A program made the position numbers and the translations under genes. A model generated the notes under the pieces. The model searched no databases. It saw only the letters and a list, made by a program, of their open reading frames with translations, and was not told the DNA's origin. Of a stretch of 64,000 nucleotides of DNA, positions 16,820 through 25,207 are shown one piece after another; position 1 is the first letter of the stretch; the number at the start of each line of letters is the position of its first letter. Source of the DNA: Archangium lipolyticum (GTDB lineage: Bacteria; Myxococcota; Myxococcia; Myxococcales; Myxococcaceae); assembly GCF_024623785.1 (NCBI RefSeq), contig NZ_JANKBZ010000016.1, positions 62,001-126,000 on the forward strand, read 5' to 3'.

Positions 16820-17446
16820 TCAGTCGCCCACGATGCCCACGCGGACCCGGTGGAGCTCGTTGCCGGTGGCCGCCTTGAGGGTGAAGTCGGCCACGTCCTC
16901 GGCGTACACCTGACGGCCTCCGGTGGGGAGGGCCTCGACGGCGGTGCGGTACTTGCCCGTCTTCACGCCGCTGGGCATGACGGGCGGGCACACGATCACC
17001 CAGTCCAGTCCGCTCTCCTGAAGGACCTGGAGCGCGCCCCGGTGATCCTCGAAGGCATGACGCAGGAACGGGGGCAGGCCGTGCTCTCCGGTGAGCCCAC
17101 CGGCCGGGTGGGGCAGCAGTCCGGCCGCGCCCACGGTGACGAGCCGTTGAACGCCCTCGGTCTTCATGGCCGAAACGAGGGTGCGCATGGCCTCGGTCAC
17201 CATCGTCACGGGGTGCGTCACGTCCCGAGCGCCCAGCGCGCTCACCACCACCTCCGCGCCGCGGACGGCCTCGGCCACGGCGGTGACATCCTCCATGCGT
17301 CCCTTGCGCACGTGAAGTCGCCCGTGCTTGAGCCCCAGCCGCTGCGGATCTCTCACGTACGCCGTCACCTCGTGCCCCTGCCCCAGCGCGTCGTGCACCA
17401 GCGTGTGCCCGACCCGCCCCGTCGCTCCGAAGACCGTCAACCGCAT
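16820..17446 (-). CDS. Atypical SDR / NmrA-like NAD(P)-binding protein
   Basis: 208 residues from the ATG at 17446, which has a GAGGAGAG site upstream. The N-terminus is a Rossmann fold, MRLTVFGATGRVGHTLV (GxxGxxG), followed by VTAYVRDPQRL and VVVSALGARD, as in flavin reductase/BVR-B and NmrA-like proteins. The classical YxxxK is absent. Such proteins are NAD(P)H-dependent reductases or redox sensors. Monocistronic. Confidence 0.85.
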   Translation of the reverse strand: MRLTVFGATGRVGHTLVHDALGQGHEVTAYVRDPQRLGLKHGRLHVRKGRMEDVTAVAEAVRGAEVVVSALGARDVTHPVTMVTEAMRTLVSAMKTEGVQRLVTVGAAGLLPHPAGGLTGEHGLPPFLRHAFEDHRGALQVLQESGLDWVIVCPPVMPSGVKTGKYRTAVEALPTGGRQVYAEDVADFTLKAATGNELHRVRVGIVGD

Positions 17447-17626
17447 GGGTGTCTCTCCTCCGTACAAGCCGGGGCCGGGGTATATCGTCCCCGGTGCCAG
17501 GATGTCCGCACGCTGTGTGTCACGAGAGGGCTCACGGGCAGGAAGGGCGGCGGGAGGAGGTTCTTCCCGGGATTTGAGAAGGGTGTTCCGGGCTCAGGCG
17601 GATGGGGGACTCGACGTGTCGCCGTG

Positions 17627-17920
17627 CTAGTCGAAACGCTCGCAGAGTTCTTTGCGAAGCATGGTTACCCGTCTGTCCATGGTCCCTCGGAGCTGCGTAT
17701 CCCGCTCCTGGACCTCCAACCGGAGATGCTGGATTTCGTTGGCCAGCTGGCGGTCTCGCTCCTCGCTCTTGGCTGCCTCCAACTCCACCATGCGTGCTAG
17801 ATCCTTGAGCTGCTGGTTCACGCGATCCAATCGCTGGTCCAATAGCGCCTGGAGCCGCTGTTCTCCCGGCGTCAGGTTCTGCTCGTTCGTGCCCGTGAAC
17901 ACCAACGTGGAATTCTCCAT
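17627..17920 (-). CDS. Small coiled-coil protein
   Basis: 97 residues from the ATG at 17920 (AAGGAGA seven bases upstream; a GTG two codons earlier is too close to that site). Residues about 20-95 are a continuous amphipathic helix with heptads (LLDQRLDRVNQQLKDLARMV, then EIQHLRLEVQERDTQL). No known family recognised. Probably forms a parallel dimer or a scaffold. It sits alone between an NmrA-like gene and dnaA. Confidence 0.65.
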   Translation of the reverse strand: MENSTLVFTGTNEQNLTPGEQRLQALLDQRLDRVNQQLKDLARMVELEAAKSEERDRQLANEIQHLRLEVQERDTQLRGTMDRRVTMLRKELCERFD

Positions 17921-18027
17921 CGACACTCTCCTTCCGTGGTGACTTCTTGCGTAGGGTGACTCAAAAGGTCACCACGCGTCAAGTCACTGCATGGGTCAGG
18001 TGCTCGCGGGCTCTACTTCCTCGGACA

Positions 18028-18064
18028 GACCCTCACCCCAGCCCTCTCCCAGAGGGAGAGGGGG
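18028..18064 (+). repeat. Palindromic repeat, copy 2
   Basis: GACCCTCACCCCAG followed by the CCCTCTCCC-AGA-GGGAGAGGG hairpin. It lies downstream of dnaA, between dnaA and the coiled-coil gene, and is one of two copies 31 bases apart. Confidence 0.9.
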
Positions 18065-18094
18065 CTTTCTCGGATCCAACCTGATTGGGTTCGA

Positions 18095-18130
18095 TACCCT
18101 CACCCCGTCCCTCTCCCGGAGGGAGAGGGG
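18095..18130 (+). repeat. Palindromic repeat, copy 3
   Basis: TACCCTCACCCCGT followed by the CCCTCTCCC-GGA-GGGAGAGGG hairpin. It ends about 40 bases past the dnaA stop and could end dnaA transcription, though no U-run follows. Confidence 0.9.
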
Positions 18131-18170
18131 GTGGTTGGGGTTGGGATTGGAGGTGCTTCGTGGGTTCGCA

Positions 18171-19526
18171 CTACTCGCCGGTCAGCTTGGACTCCAGCTC
18201 GTCCAGCTCCCGCTTCACCGCCGTGTCCGTCTCGCGCAGCTTCTCCACCTTGCGCACCGCCGAAATCACCGTCGAGTGGTCCTTGTTGAACCTCGCCGCG
18301 ATCTCCGGGAACGAACCCTTCGTCAGCTTCCGGCTCAGGTACATCGCCACCTGCCGGGCGTGCGCGAGCGCCTTGTGTCTCCGGTCCTCCTTCAGCGCCT
18401 CCACCGGCACCTTGTAGTACCGCGCCACCTCGCGCTGGATGCTCTCCACGTCCACCACCTGTCTCGTCGGCAGCACGTCCTTCAGCACGTGCGACACGAA
18501 GTCCACCGTCACCGGTTGTCTCGACAGCGAGTGGATCGCGCTCACCTTCACCAGCGCCCCCTCCAGCTCCCTCACGTTCTTCTGGATCGCCCTCGCGATG
18601 AAGTGCGCCACCTCGTCCGGTAGATCCAGACCTTCCAGCGCCGCCTTCTTCTGAAGGATCGCCACCCGCGTCTCGAAGCTCGGCTCCTGGATGTCCGTGA
18701 TCAGCCCCATGCTGAACCGGCTCCTCAGCCGCTCCTCCAGCCCGGGCACCTCCGCCGGCACCATGTCGCTCGTCAGGATGATGGCCTTGCCCAGCTCGTG
18801 CAGCGTGTTGAACGTGTGGAAGAACTCCCGCTGCGTCTCTTCCTTCCGTCCCAGGAACTGCACGTCGTCGATCAGCAGCACGTCGCACTCGTCCCGGAAC
18901 TTCCTCCGGAACTCCGGCATCCGCTGCTCCCGCACGCTCTCGATGTACTCGTTCGTGAACTGCTCGCTCGACAGGTACACCACCCGCTGCGTCGGATCCC
19001 TCTCCCAGATTTTATTGCCGATGGCGTGCAGCAGGTGCGTCTTGCCCAGCCCCGTCCCTCCATACACGTAGAGCGGGTTGTAGGCCCGGCCCGGGCTCTC
19101 GGCCACCGCGTGCGCCGCCGCCGCCGCCAGCTGGTTGCTGTCCGCCACCACGAAGCTCTGGAACGTGAAGCGCGCGTTCAACCGCGGCGGCCTCGTCCCT
19201 CCCTGGCTCTTGACCTGTGGTGCGGGCTGCAGCGTCGGCGCCGGGGCCAGCCCCTCCACCACCTCGTACGCCAGCGACGTCGCCTCGTCCGTCACCTTCG
19301 CCAACGTCGCTTCCATCAACGCCCGGTAGTGGTCGTCCACCCAGTCCCGGTAGAACCGGTCCGGCACGCCCAGCACCAGCACGCCCTCGCGGACCTCCAG
19401 CGGCTGCATCCGTCCGATCCACCCCAGGGCATAGTCCCGCTTGTCCTGCCTCAGGCAGTCGAGCATCCGCTCCCAGAGATTCTCGGCACTTGGCGTGTGG
19501 GTCAGGGGTCGGGCGAGCGCGTTCAC
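18171..19526 (-). CDS. dnaA: Chromosomal replication initiator DnaA
   Basis: 451 residues from a GTG at 19526, with GGAGG seven bases upstream; a longer frame adds 25 codons of poor sequence. Domain I (residues about 10-80, ENLWERMLDCLRQ), a short linker, the AAA+ domain III with Walker A GGTGLGKTH (156-164) and Walker B VLLIDDVQFL (about 216), and the DNA-binding domain IV with the signature KDHSTVISAVRKV near the C-terminus. It binds DnaA boxes and opens the origin. The gene is divergent from rpmH, the usual arrangement for this group. Confidence 0.98.
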   Translation of the reverse strand: MNALARPLTHTPSAENLWERMLDCLRQDKRDYALGWIGRMQPLEVREGVLVLGVPDRFYRDWVDDHYRALMEATLAKVTDEATSLAYEVVEGLAPAPTLQPAPQVKSQGGTRPPRLNARFTFQSFVVADSNQLAAAAAHAVAESPGRAYNPLYVYGGTGLGKTHLLHAIGNKIWERDPTQRVVYLSSEQFTNEYIESVREQRMPEFRRKFRDECDVLLIDDVQFLGRKEETQREFFHTFNTLHELGKAIILTSDMVPAEVPGLEERLRSRFSMGLITDIQEPSFETRVAILQKKAALEGLDLPDEVAHFIARAIQKNVRELEGALVKVSAIHSLSRQPVTVDFVSHVLKDVLPTRQVVDVESIQREVARYYKVPVEALKEDRRHKALAHARQVAMYLSRKLTKGSFPEIAARFNKDHSTVISAVRKVEKLRETDTAVKRELDELESKLTGE

Positions 19527-19792
19527 GAATGGCCTCCGGTGCGCTGGCGAACCGCCAGGCAGGGGGCCGTCCGTGCTAACAGCCCCCCCCAGGGCGATCA
19601 AGTTTGCCGCCCCAAACCCAGCGATTCCGCACCCCTACGGCCCCCCTTCTGATCGCAACCCCGGCGCGGAATCCTCCACCCCCTCCCGCCGGTTCTCGCC
19701 CCCGTCACCCACCTCCTCCCCGTTTCACCCCGGGTGTGGGGCGCAAAACCGGGACGGACCGTCAGCTCCGCACCCCCGGGAGTGATCCGACA

Positions 19793-19820
19793 TTGACTTG
19801 GGTGGGAGATCGGGTTACGA
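19793..19820 (+). promoter_or_regulatory. Probable promoter of rpmH-rnpA-yidD-yidC-jag
   Basis: TTGACT (19793-19798), a 16-base spacer and TTACGA (19815-19820). A transcript would start near 19827 and pass the single DnaA-box-like site at 19840 before the rpmH start at 19897, which could couple this operon to DnaA. Confidence 0.6.
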
Positions 19821-19839
19821 GCGCCGCCTTCCTCAGTCT

Positions 19840-19848
19840 CGTGGATAA
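19840..19848 (-). promoter_or_regulatory. DnaA-box-like site
   Basis: CGTGGATAA is a 9-mer with one mismatch to the inverted consensus box TGTGGATAA. It is the only such site I can see in the dnaA-rpmH gap. Confidence 0.4.
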
Positions 19849-19896
19849 GGGTGCCCGCCTCCCGGGCGAACACCCCGTTGTCCCAGGAGTTCAGCC

Positions 19897-20049
19897 GTGT
19901 CCAAGCGCACCTACCAGCCGTCGAAGATCAAGCGCAACCGCACTCACGGGTTCCGCAAGCGCAACTCCACCCGGGCGGGCCAGGACGTGCTCAGCCGCCG
20001 CCGCGCCAAGGGCCGCAAGCGCCTCGTGGTGTCCGCTTACAAGAAGTAG
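19897..20049 (+). CDS. rpmH: 50S ribosomal protein L34
   Basis: 50 residues from a GTG at 19897, preceded by AGGAG. The sequence starts [18 protein letters not shown] and ends [13 protein letters not shown], the highly conserved, Arg/Lys-rich L34. Normal length. First gene of the rpmH-rnpA-yidD-yidC operon; the RNase P protein gene starts 13 bases downstream. Confidence 0.98.
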   Translation: MSKRTYQPSKIKRNRTHGFRKRNSTRAGQDVLSRRRAKGRKRLVVSAYKK

Positions 20050-20062
20050 CCGGGACTCGCTC

Positions 20063-20464
20063 GTGACGGCCGAGGGCCAGGCGCCAGCTCGCGACGAGCG
20101 CTTCCCCAAGGCCATCCGCCTGCTCCGGCGGCGCGAGTTCCTCGAGGTCCAGGAGGGCGGTCAGAAGATTCCTTCCGACTGCCTCCTGGGGCTCGCCAGG
20201 CCCAACGGCAAGCCGTACTCCCGCGTGGGCCTCACCGTCTCCAGCAAGGTGGGCAATGCCGTGGTGCGTGCCCGCCTGCGTCGGCTCCTGCGCGAGCTCT
20301 TCCGCAAGCGTCGGGCGCAATGGCCTCCGGGTGTGGACGTAGTCCTGGTCGTGCGCCAGTCCGCCAAGGACGCCTCCTTCCCGGAGATGTCGCGGGCCTT
20401 CGATGGAGTCACCCGCAAGCTGCAGAGGCTGTTTCCGTCAGGCCCCCGGGAGTCCGCCCGATGA
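20063..20464 (+). CDS. rnpA: Ribonuclease P protein component
   Basis: 133 residues from a GTG at 20063, chosen from its position after rpmH and the RnpA-like start ([20 protein letters not shown]). The RNA-binding helix carries the family's [10 protein letters not shown] pattern as [13 protein letters not shown]; the usual RNR is changed to ARLR-type residues, which is a mild deviation. Works with the RNase P RNA to mature tRNA 5' ends. Stop overlaps the yidD start (ATGA). Confidence 0.95.
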   Translation: MTAEGQAPARDERFPKAIRLLRRREFLEVQEGGQKIPSDCLLGLARPNGKPYSRVGLTVSSKVGNAVVRARLRRLLRELFRKRRAQWPPGVDVVLVVRQSAKDASFPEMSRAFDGVTRKLQRLFPSGPRESAR

Positions 20465-20679
20465 GCCCGCTCGCCTACCTGCTCGCGCTCCCCATCCGCC
20501 TCTACAAGCGGTTCCTCTCGCCGTTGTTGCCACCGGCCTGCCGCTTCCATCCCACCTGCTCCGTGTACGCCCTGGAGGCCCTCCAGAAGCACGGCGCCCT
20601 CCGGGGCCTCCGCCTCATCCTCTGGCGCCTGCTGCGTTGCCAGCCCTTCCATCCGGGCGGCTTCGACCCGGTGCCTTGA
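20461..20679 (+). CDS. yidD: Membrane protein insertion efficiency factor YidD
   Basis: 72 residues. The hydrophobic N-terminus ([20 protein letters not shown]) is followed by [19 protein letters not shown] and the ending [16 protein letters not shown], all family hallmarks including three Cys. It assists YidC-dependent insertion. Start overlaps rnpA's stop; yidC begins 13 bases later. Confidence 0.97.
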   Translation: MSPLAYLLALPIRLYKRFLSPLLPPACRFHPTCSVYALEALQKHGALRGLRLILWRLLRCQPFHPGGFDPVP

Positions 20680-20692
20680 ACGCCCTCTCCCT

Positions 20693-22534
20693 ATGAACGA
20701 TCTCGATCCGCTCTCGCCCAACTCGGCCGACTCGCAGCGGCGACTCCTGACAGCCCTCGCCCTCGCGATGGTGCTCACCTTCGCCTACACCTTCTTCTTC
20801 GCGCCCAAGGGGCCGCCGCCCGAGGCGGGTGCCCAGGACGGAGGGCAGGTGGCGGCCGTCGCGGATGGGGGCACCGCCGCTCCCTCGGCGGGGACCGCCA
20901 CGCCGCCGCCGTCCGGTGAGTCCGCCGGAGGCACCGCGGTGGCCAACGCGGAGGGCACGCCGCCCCCGCCGGTGCGCACCCTGGACTCCCGGCGTGAGTC
21001 GGCGCACTACACCTTCTCCTCGCAGGGCGCGGGCCTGACCTCGGCCGTGCTCCAGGGCGAGAAGATGCGCGAGCAGCAGCACCTCTCGCTCGCCGAGGGC
21101 TACAAGCTGCTCTTCGGCGGCGAGGTGTCTCCGCCGCCGCAGATGAACCTGGCGCAGCCCGTGGCGGGCCAGCCCCTGCCGCTCGCCGTCTCCATCGACG
21201 GCCCCTCCGCCCTGCCGGCCGACACCCGCTACGCCGTGTCCGAGGACAGTGGCGACGGCCGCGTCACCTTCACCGCGCGCCAGGGGCCGTGGGAAGTCAC
21301 CAAGACGCTCGTGTGGCCCAAGGAGGGCTTCGAGTTGGCCTACACCGTCCAGGTGAAGAACACCTCGGCCCAGCCGCTCACCGGCGAGCTGTCGGTGCAC
21401 TACAACCGCGCCATCAACCCCGAGTCCGAGCACGCCCCGTCCTTCTTCGGCGGCGTGGGCAACCTCAGCTACGCCTCGTGCCACGTGGGCGAGGAGAAGC
21501 ACAAGCTGGGGCCGGACCAGAGCCCGCCGGATGACGAGACGCTGCGCGGCCCGGTGCACTTCTTCGGCATCGACCAGCAGTACTTCCTCTCCGCGCTCTA
21601 CCCGCTGGATGGGGCCACGCAGGGCCGCTGCTCGCTGGTGGGCACCCCGGAGACGCGCGCCGTCGTCGCCAGCTTCCCCCTCACCGCCGGCCCCGGCCAG
21701 ACGGTGACGTACCGCTTCGGTGGCTACTTCGGACCCAAGGAGCCGGAGCTGCTCGACGTCGTCCCCGGCCAGGCGCTGCGCCAGACCGCGGGCCTCGCCA
21801 GCGTCGCCACCAACCCGCAGCTCGGGGAGACGGTCGACTACGGCTGGTGGGCCGCCATCGCCAAGCTGCTCGTCACGGTGATGAAGTTCTTCCACAACCT
21901 CACCGGCAACTGGGGCGTGGCCATCATCCTCCTCACCGTCCTGGTGAAGACGCTGCTGCTGCCCCTCACCCACCGCTCCATGGTCAGCATGGAGGCCATG
22001 AAGAAGCTCCAGCCCCGCGTCGAGGAACTGCGCAAGAAGTACGCGGACGACCGCGAGCGCCAGAACATGGAGATGATGAAGCTCTATCAGGAGGCCAAGG
22101 TGAACCCGCTCGGCGGCTGCCTCCCGATGCTCATCCAGATGCCCGTCTGGTTCGCCCTCTTCACCGCCCTGCGCAACAGCTACGACATCTACCAGGAGCC
22201 CTTCTTCGGCCCCGTCTGGCGCGACCTCACCTACAAGGATCCCACCTACCTGCTGCCGCTCGCCCTGGGCGTCAGCATGATCATCACCCAGAAGCTCCAG
22301 CCGCAGATGGGCGACCCCACCCAGGCGAAGATCATGACCTGGTTCGTCCCCATCATCTTCACCCTCACGCTGCTCAACTACCCCGCCGGTCTCGCCCTCT
22401 ACATCTTCACCAACAACATCCTCTCCATCGCCCAGCAGTACGGCCTGAGGAAGTGGTTGGAGAAGCGCGGCGGCGGTGACGGCGGACTGCCGGCGGGCAC
22501 GGCCACGGCCACCGCTGGAGGCAAGCGCAAGTGA
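20693..22534 (+). CDS. yidC: Membrane protein insertase YidC
   Basis: 613 residues, somewhat longer than the E. coli protein (548). An N-terminal membrane helix (LALAMVLTFAYTFFF) leads to a Pro/Ala/Gly-rich linker and a periplasmic beta domain (about residues 100-360). The conserved five-helix core starts near residue 395 (HNLTGNWGVAIILLTVLVKT), followed by the cytoplasmic loop RVEELRKKYADDRERQNMEM and NPLGGCLPMLIQMPVWFALF. The basic arginine of the core groove would be in this region. It ends in a basic tail (GGKRK). Its stop overlaps the jag start (GTGA). Confidence 0.98.
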   Translation: MNDLDPLSPNSADSQRRLLTALALAMVLTFAYTFFFAPKGPPPEAGAQDGGQVAAVADGGTAAPSAGTATPPPSGESAGGTAVANAEGTPPPPVRTLDSRRESAHYTFSSQGAGLTSAVLQGEKMREQQHLSLAEGYKLLFGGEVSPPPQMNLAQPVAGQPLPLAVSIDGPSALPADTRYAVSEDSGDGRVTFTARQGPWEVTKTLVWPKEGFELAYTVQVKNTSAQPLTGELSVHYNRAINPESEHAPSFFGGVGNLSYASCHVGEEKHKLGPDQSPPDDETLRGPVHFFGIDQQYFLSALYPLDGATQGRCSLVGTPETRAVVASFPLTAGPGQTVTYRFGGYFGPKEPELLDVVPGQALRQTAGLASVATNPQLGETVDYGWWAAIAKLLVTVMKFFHNLTGNWGVAIILLTVLVKTLLLPLTHRSMVSMEAMKKLQPRVEELRKKYADDRERQNMEMMKLYQEAKVNPLGGCLPMLIQMPVWFALFTALRNSYDIYQEPFFGPVWRDLTYKDPTYLLPLALGVSMIITQKLQPQMGDPTQAKIMTWFVPIIFTLTLLNYPAGLALYIFTNNILSIAQQYGLRKWLEKRGGGDGGLPAGTATATAGGKRK

Positions 22535-23334
22535 GCGACGTGCAGCCACCCGAGGCCCCCTCCCCGGCCGGCAATGGCTCGGACTTCCGCGCCCGCGTGG
22601 AGCGGCTCCTCACCGACATCCTCGGGTTGATGGGCTTCCCCGCCCGCATCGACTTCAAGGACGCCAGCGACGGCAGTCTCTCCGTCGCCCTCCACTTCCA
22701 GGGAGAGCCTCCCCCCGGCGTGGAGCCCGGCAGGCGCAGCCAGGTGGTGGACTCGATGCAGTTCCTCCTCAACAAGATGCTCCACCGCCCCGGCACCGAG
22801 CGGCGCTTCGTGCTCGTGGGCGCGGGCATCCACCCGGAGCCTCGCAGCGAGCGGTTGAAGCGCGAGCAGGCCGCCGCGCAGGCTCCGGCGGCTCCGGCTC
22901 CGGCGGCTCCGGCTCAGCAGCCCCAGCCGGCTCCGCAGCCGAGGGCCCAGGCCCAGGCCCCCAGGCAGGAGAAGGCTCCCGCCCGGGCCCAGGCCCCGGC
23001 CACGCGCCAGGAGAAGGCCCCGGCCGCCCCGGCCCGCCAGTCCGAGTCCGACGAGCGCACCCTGGAGGTGGCCGAGGACCCCGCTCTGCGCGAGGTGGCT
23101 CGCAAGCTCGCCGAGAAGTCGGCCTCGCTCGGCCGCTTCTACGCCCTCGTTACAGTGAAACAAGAAGACCGCGCGCGCGTCATGAAGGCGGTAGAGGGCG
23201 TTCCGGGGGTGAAGGTCTCTTGCGAGGGCGAGGGCCGCAACCGGCGCGTCGTGTTCACCCCGGCAAAGCCCGCTCCGCTCCCCAAGCGGAGCATGCTGCC
23301 GGAAGACGATGACGAGGATGACCTCGAGGGCTGA
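22531..23334 (+). CDS. jag: Jag/KhpB-like RNA-binding protein
   Basis: 267 residues from a GTG that overlaps the yidC stop. The N-terminal KH-like domain (residues about 15-110, LLTDILGLMGFPARIDFKD, then SMQFLLNKMLHRPG) is followed by a long Pro/Ala/Gln linker with repeats, then a C-terminal R3H-like domain ending in CEGEGRNRRVVFTP. The usual RxxxH of R3H is not clear, so this domain is diverged. In other bacteria the protein binds RNA and affects cell division and envelope growth. Part of the yidC operon. Confidence 0.85.
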   Translation: MSDVQPPEAPSPAGNGSDFRARVERLLTDILGLMGFPARIDFKDASDGSLSVALHFQGEPPPGVEPGRRSQVVDSMQFLLNKMLHRPGTERRFVLVGAGIHPEPRSERLKREQAAAQAPAAPAPAAPAQQPQPAPQPRAQAQAPRQEKAPARAQAPATRQEKAPAAPARQSESDERTLEVAEDPALREVARKLAEKSASLGRFYALVTVKQEDRARVMKAVEGVPGVKVSCEGEGRNRRVVFTPAKPAPLPKRSMLPEDDDEDDLEG

Positions 23335-23367
23335 AGTCCCTCGCGGTCCACCGAGAAAGGGCATGCA

Positions 23368-23598
23368 ATGGGCAAGGCCAAGTCGCTCAAGGACAAGCTG
23401 TACGGCGCGGCCGTGGTGAAGATGAGCTTCCGGTTGCGCGGGGACGAGGACTCCCCTGCCTTCAAGTTCGTGTACCCCGGCGTGCTCCGGGACCTCGAGC
23501 TGGAGGACGCCGCCGTCGAGAAGTACATCGAGGAGAACCGCGAGGCCGTCGAGCGCGCCGCCCGTGGCTCCACTCCCGTCCAGGGCGCTCGGGAGTGA
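23368..23598 (+). CDS. Small conserved-looking protein of unknown function
   Basis: 76 residues from the ATG at 23368. Charged, with KLYGAAVVKMSFRLRGDEDS at the start and FKFVYPGVLRDLELEDAAVEK in the middle, so a short mixed alpha/beta protein. No signal, no membrane segment, no motif recognised. It lies 33 bases after jag and 102 bases before mnmE, so it may belong to the origin-region operon. Confidence 0.7.
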   Translation: MGKAKSLKDKLYGAAVVKMSFRLRGDEDSPAFKFVYPGVLRDLELEDAAVEKYIEENREAVERAARGSTPVQGARE

Positions 23599-23700
23599 CC
23601 TTCCGCGGGGGACCCTTCGGGACGGCCGCCCCGGCGGCTGTCGTGCCGGGGGCCTCTCCGCCCGAGGGCTCGTCCGGTCCGCTTCCGTGACGTCCGACGT

Positions 23701-25122
23701 ATGAGCTCTTCTCCCGCGACCCTCGCCGCCCTCGCCACCGCTCCCGCCGCCGGTGCCGTCGGCATCCTCCGCCTCTCCGGGCCCGCTGCCCTCGAGGCCG
23801 GGCGCCTGCTCGCTCCCGGCGTCCCCGCTTCTCCCACGCCCCGCCACGCCTACCTCGCCTCCTTCGTCGATGCCTCCGGCTCCGTGCTCGACGAGGGCCT
23901 CTTCCTGTTCTTCCGCGCCCCCCACTCCTTCACCGGCGAGGACGTCGTCGAGCTCCAGGCCCATGGCAGCCCCAGGCTCCTGCGCATGTTGCTCGCTCGT
24001 GCCCTCGAGCACCCCTCCGTCCGCCTCGCCGGGCCCGGTGAGTTCACCCGCCGCGCGTTCCTCAATGGCCGCATCGATCTCACCCGCGCCGAGGCCGTCG
24101 CCGACCTCGTCGCCGCTGACTCCGAGGCCGCCGTCCGCGCCGCCGCCGCCGGCCTCGTGGGCGCGCTGACCGCTCGGGTTCGTGCCTTGGAGGAGCCCCT
24201 GCGCTCGCTTCATGCCGACCTGGAAGGCGTGTTGAACTTCCCCGAGGAGGCCGAGGGCGCCGATGAGGGTGCCGAGCTCCGCGTCGCGCAGCTGCGCGCC
24301 TCCGCCGATGCCCTGCTGGCCGAGGTGGGTCGCGGCCGGCTCGTGCGCCGCGGGGCCAGGGTCGCCCTCTACGGGCCCGTGAATGCCGGCAAGTCCACCC
24401 TGTTCAACCGGCTCGTCGGCGAGGAGCGCGCTCTCGTCGATGACGAGCCCGGGACGACTCGCGATGTCCTGGAGGCCCGCGTCGAGTGGGACGGGCTCGG
24501 TATCTCCCTGCTCGATACCGCCGGTCTTCGTGACGCCCCGGGCCGCATCGAGGCCCTGGGCATCGCTCGCACCCGCGAGGTGCTCGCCGCCGTGGACCTC
24601 GCTGTTCTCGTGCTTCCTCCTGGTTCCAGTGCGGCCGAGGCTCGACAGTGGTTGCTCGAGGCGGGCCCGACTCCCGTTCTTCGTGTCTCGGGCAAGTGTG
24701 ACGTGGTTTTCGGCGTAGACCCTCACCCTGGCCCTCTCCCAGAGGGAGAGGGGATTGACTCGGGCTCGACTCACGGCTCACGTACCCTCACCCCGTCCCT
24801 CTCCCGGAGGGAGAGGGGAGGTCTGCCGGTCAGTGGCCTCACGGGTCAGGGCGTGGAGGACCTTCGCTCCGCTGTCCTCTCCCACTTGTGGGACGGCGGT
24901 TCTCCCTCCGCCGTCGCCCTCGTCTCCGAACGTCACGCCGATGCCCTCCGGCGGACCGCGGACTCCCTCTCCCGCGCTCAGCTCGCCTGCCGCTTCTCCT
25001 CCCTCGAGGTCGTCTCCGGTGAGCTCGGTCTCGCCCTCGAGGCCCTCGGCGAAATCTCCGGCACCTCCGTCTCCGAGGCTCTCCTCGACGCCATCTTCCA
25101 GCGCTTCTGCATCGGAAAGTAG
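23701..25122 (+). CDS. mnmE: tRNA modification GTPase MnmE with a repeat-derived insertion
   Basis: 473 residues. The N-terminal tetrahydrofolate-binding domain (residues about 1-115) is followed by a helical domain interrupted by the G domain: G1 GPVNAGKST (225-233), G2 EPGTTRD, G3 DTAGL, a degenerate G4 SGKCD (usual NKxD), then G5 VSGLTG. The C-terminal CIGK holds the conserved Cys. The usual length is about 455. Residues about 339-377 (VDPHPGPLPEGEG to RRERGGLP) are encoded by two palindromic repeat copies between G4 and G5. With MnmG it makes the 5-carboxymethylaminomethyl uridine at the tRNA wobble position. Confidence 0.96.
   Translation: MSSSPATLAALATAPAAGAVGILRLSGPAALEAGRLLAPGVPASPTPRHAYLASFVDASGSVLDEGLFLFFRAPHSFTGEDVVELQAHGSPRLLRMLLARALEHPSVRLAGPGEFTRRAFLNGRIDLTRAEAVADLVAADSEAAVRAAAAGLVGALTARVRALEEPLRSLHADLEGVLNFPEEAEGADEGAELRVAQLRASADALLAEVGRGRLVRRGARVALYGPVNAGKSTLFNRLVGEERALVDDEPGTTRDVLEARVEWDGLGISLLDTAGLRDAPGRIEALGIARTREVLAAVDLAVLVLPPGSSAAEARQWLLEAGPTPVLRVSGKCDVVFGVDPHPGPLPEGEGIDSGSTHGSRTLTPSLSRRERGGLPVSGLTGQGVEDLRSAVLSHLWDGGSPSAVALVSERHADALRRTADSLSRAQLACRFSSLEVVSGELGLALEALGEISGTSVSEALLDAIFQRFCIGK
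24718..24753 (+). repeat. Palindromic repeat, copy 4 (inside mnmE)
   Basis: GACCCTCACCCTGG followed by the CCCTCTCCC-AGA-GGGAGAGGG hairpin. Read in frame as DPHPGPLPEGEG. Confidence 0.95.
24783..24819 (+). repeat. Palindromic repeat, copy 5 (inside mnmE)
   Basis: TACCCTCACCCCGT followed by the CCCTCTCCC-GGA-GGGAGAGGG hairpin. Read in frame as RTLTPSLSRRERG, a different frame of the repeat than copy 4. Confidence 0.95.
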
Positions 25123-25207
25123 ACACCTCCTCCCTTCCCAGGGGGATGTCAGACCCCTCCCTAGAATGCCTCCCCTGCCCGGCTCACCCGAGCCGGAGGA
25201 GGATAGG

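Larger units (their letters stand above)
19527..19896. other. dnaA-rpmH intergenic region, candidate origin segment
   Basis: A 370-base non-coding stretch between divergent dnaA and rpmH. It has long C-runs and CT-rich segments (about 19640-19735) and only one clear DnaA-box-like site (19840-19848, CGTGGATAA, one mismatch from TGTGGATAA). No AT-rich unwinding element is visible. It may be only a promoter region, with the working origin elsewhere nearby. Confidence 0.5.

Noticed and set aside
20615-22549. 644-codon minus-strand frame opposite yidC
   Set aside because: Low-complexity shadow; yidC on the plus strand has all family motifs.
22399-24774. 791-codon minus-strand frame opposite jag and the first part of mnmE
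   Set aside because: Spans several real plus-strand genes; sequence is low-complexity Gly/Glu/Leu.
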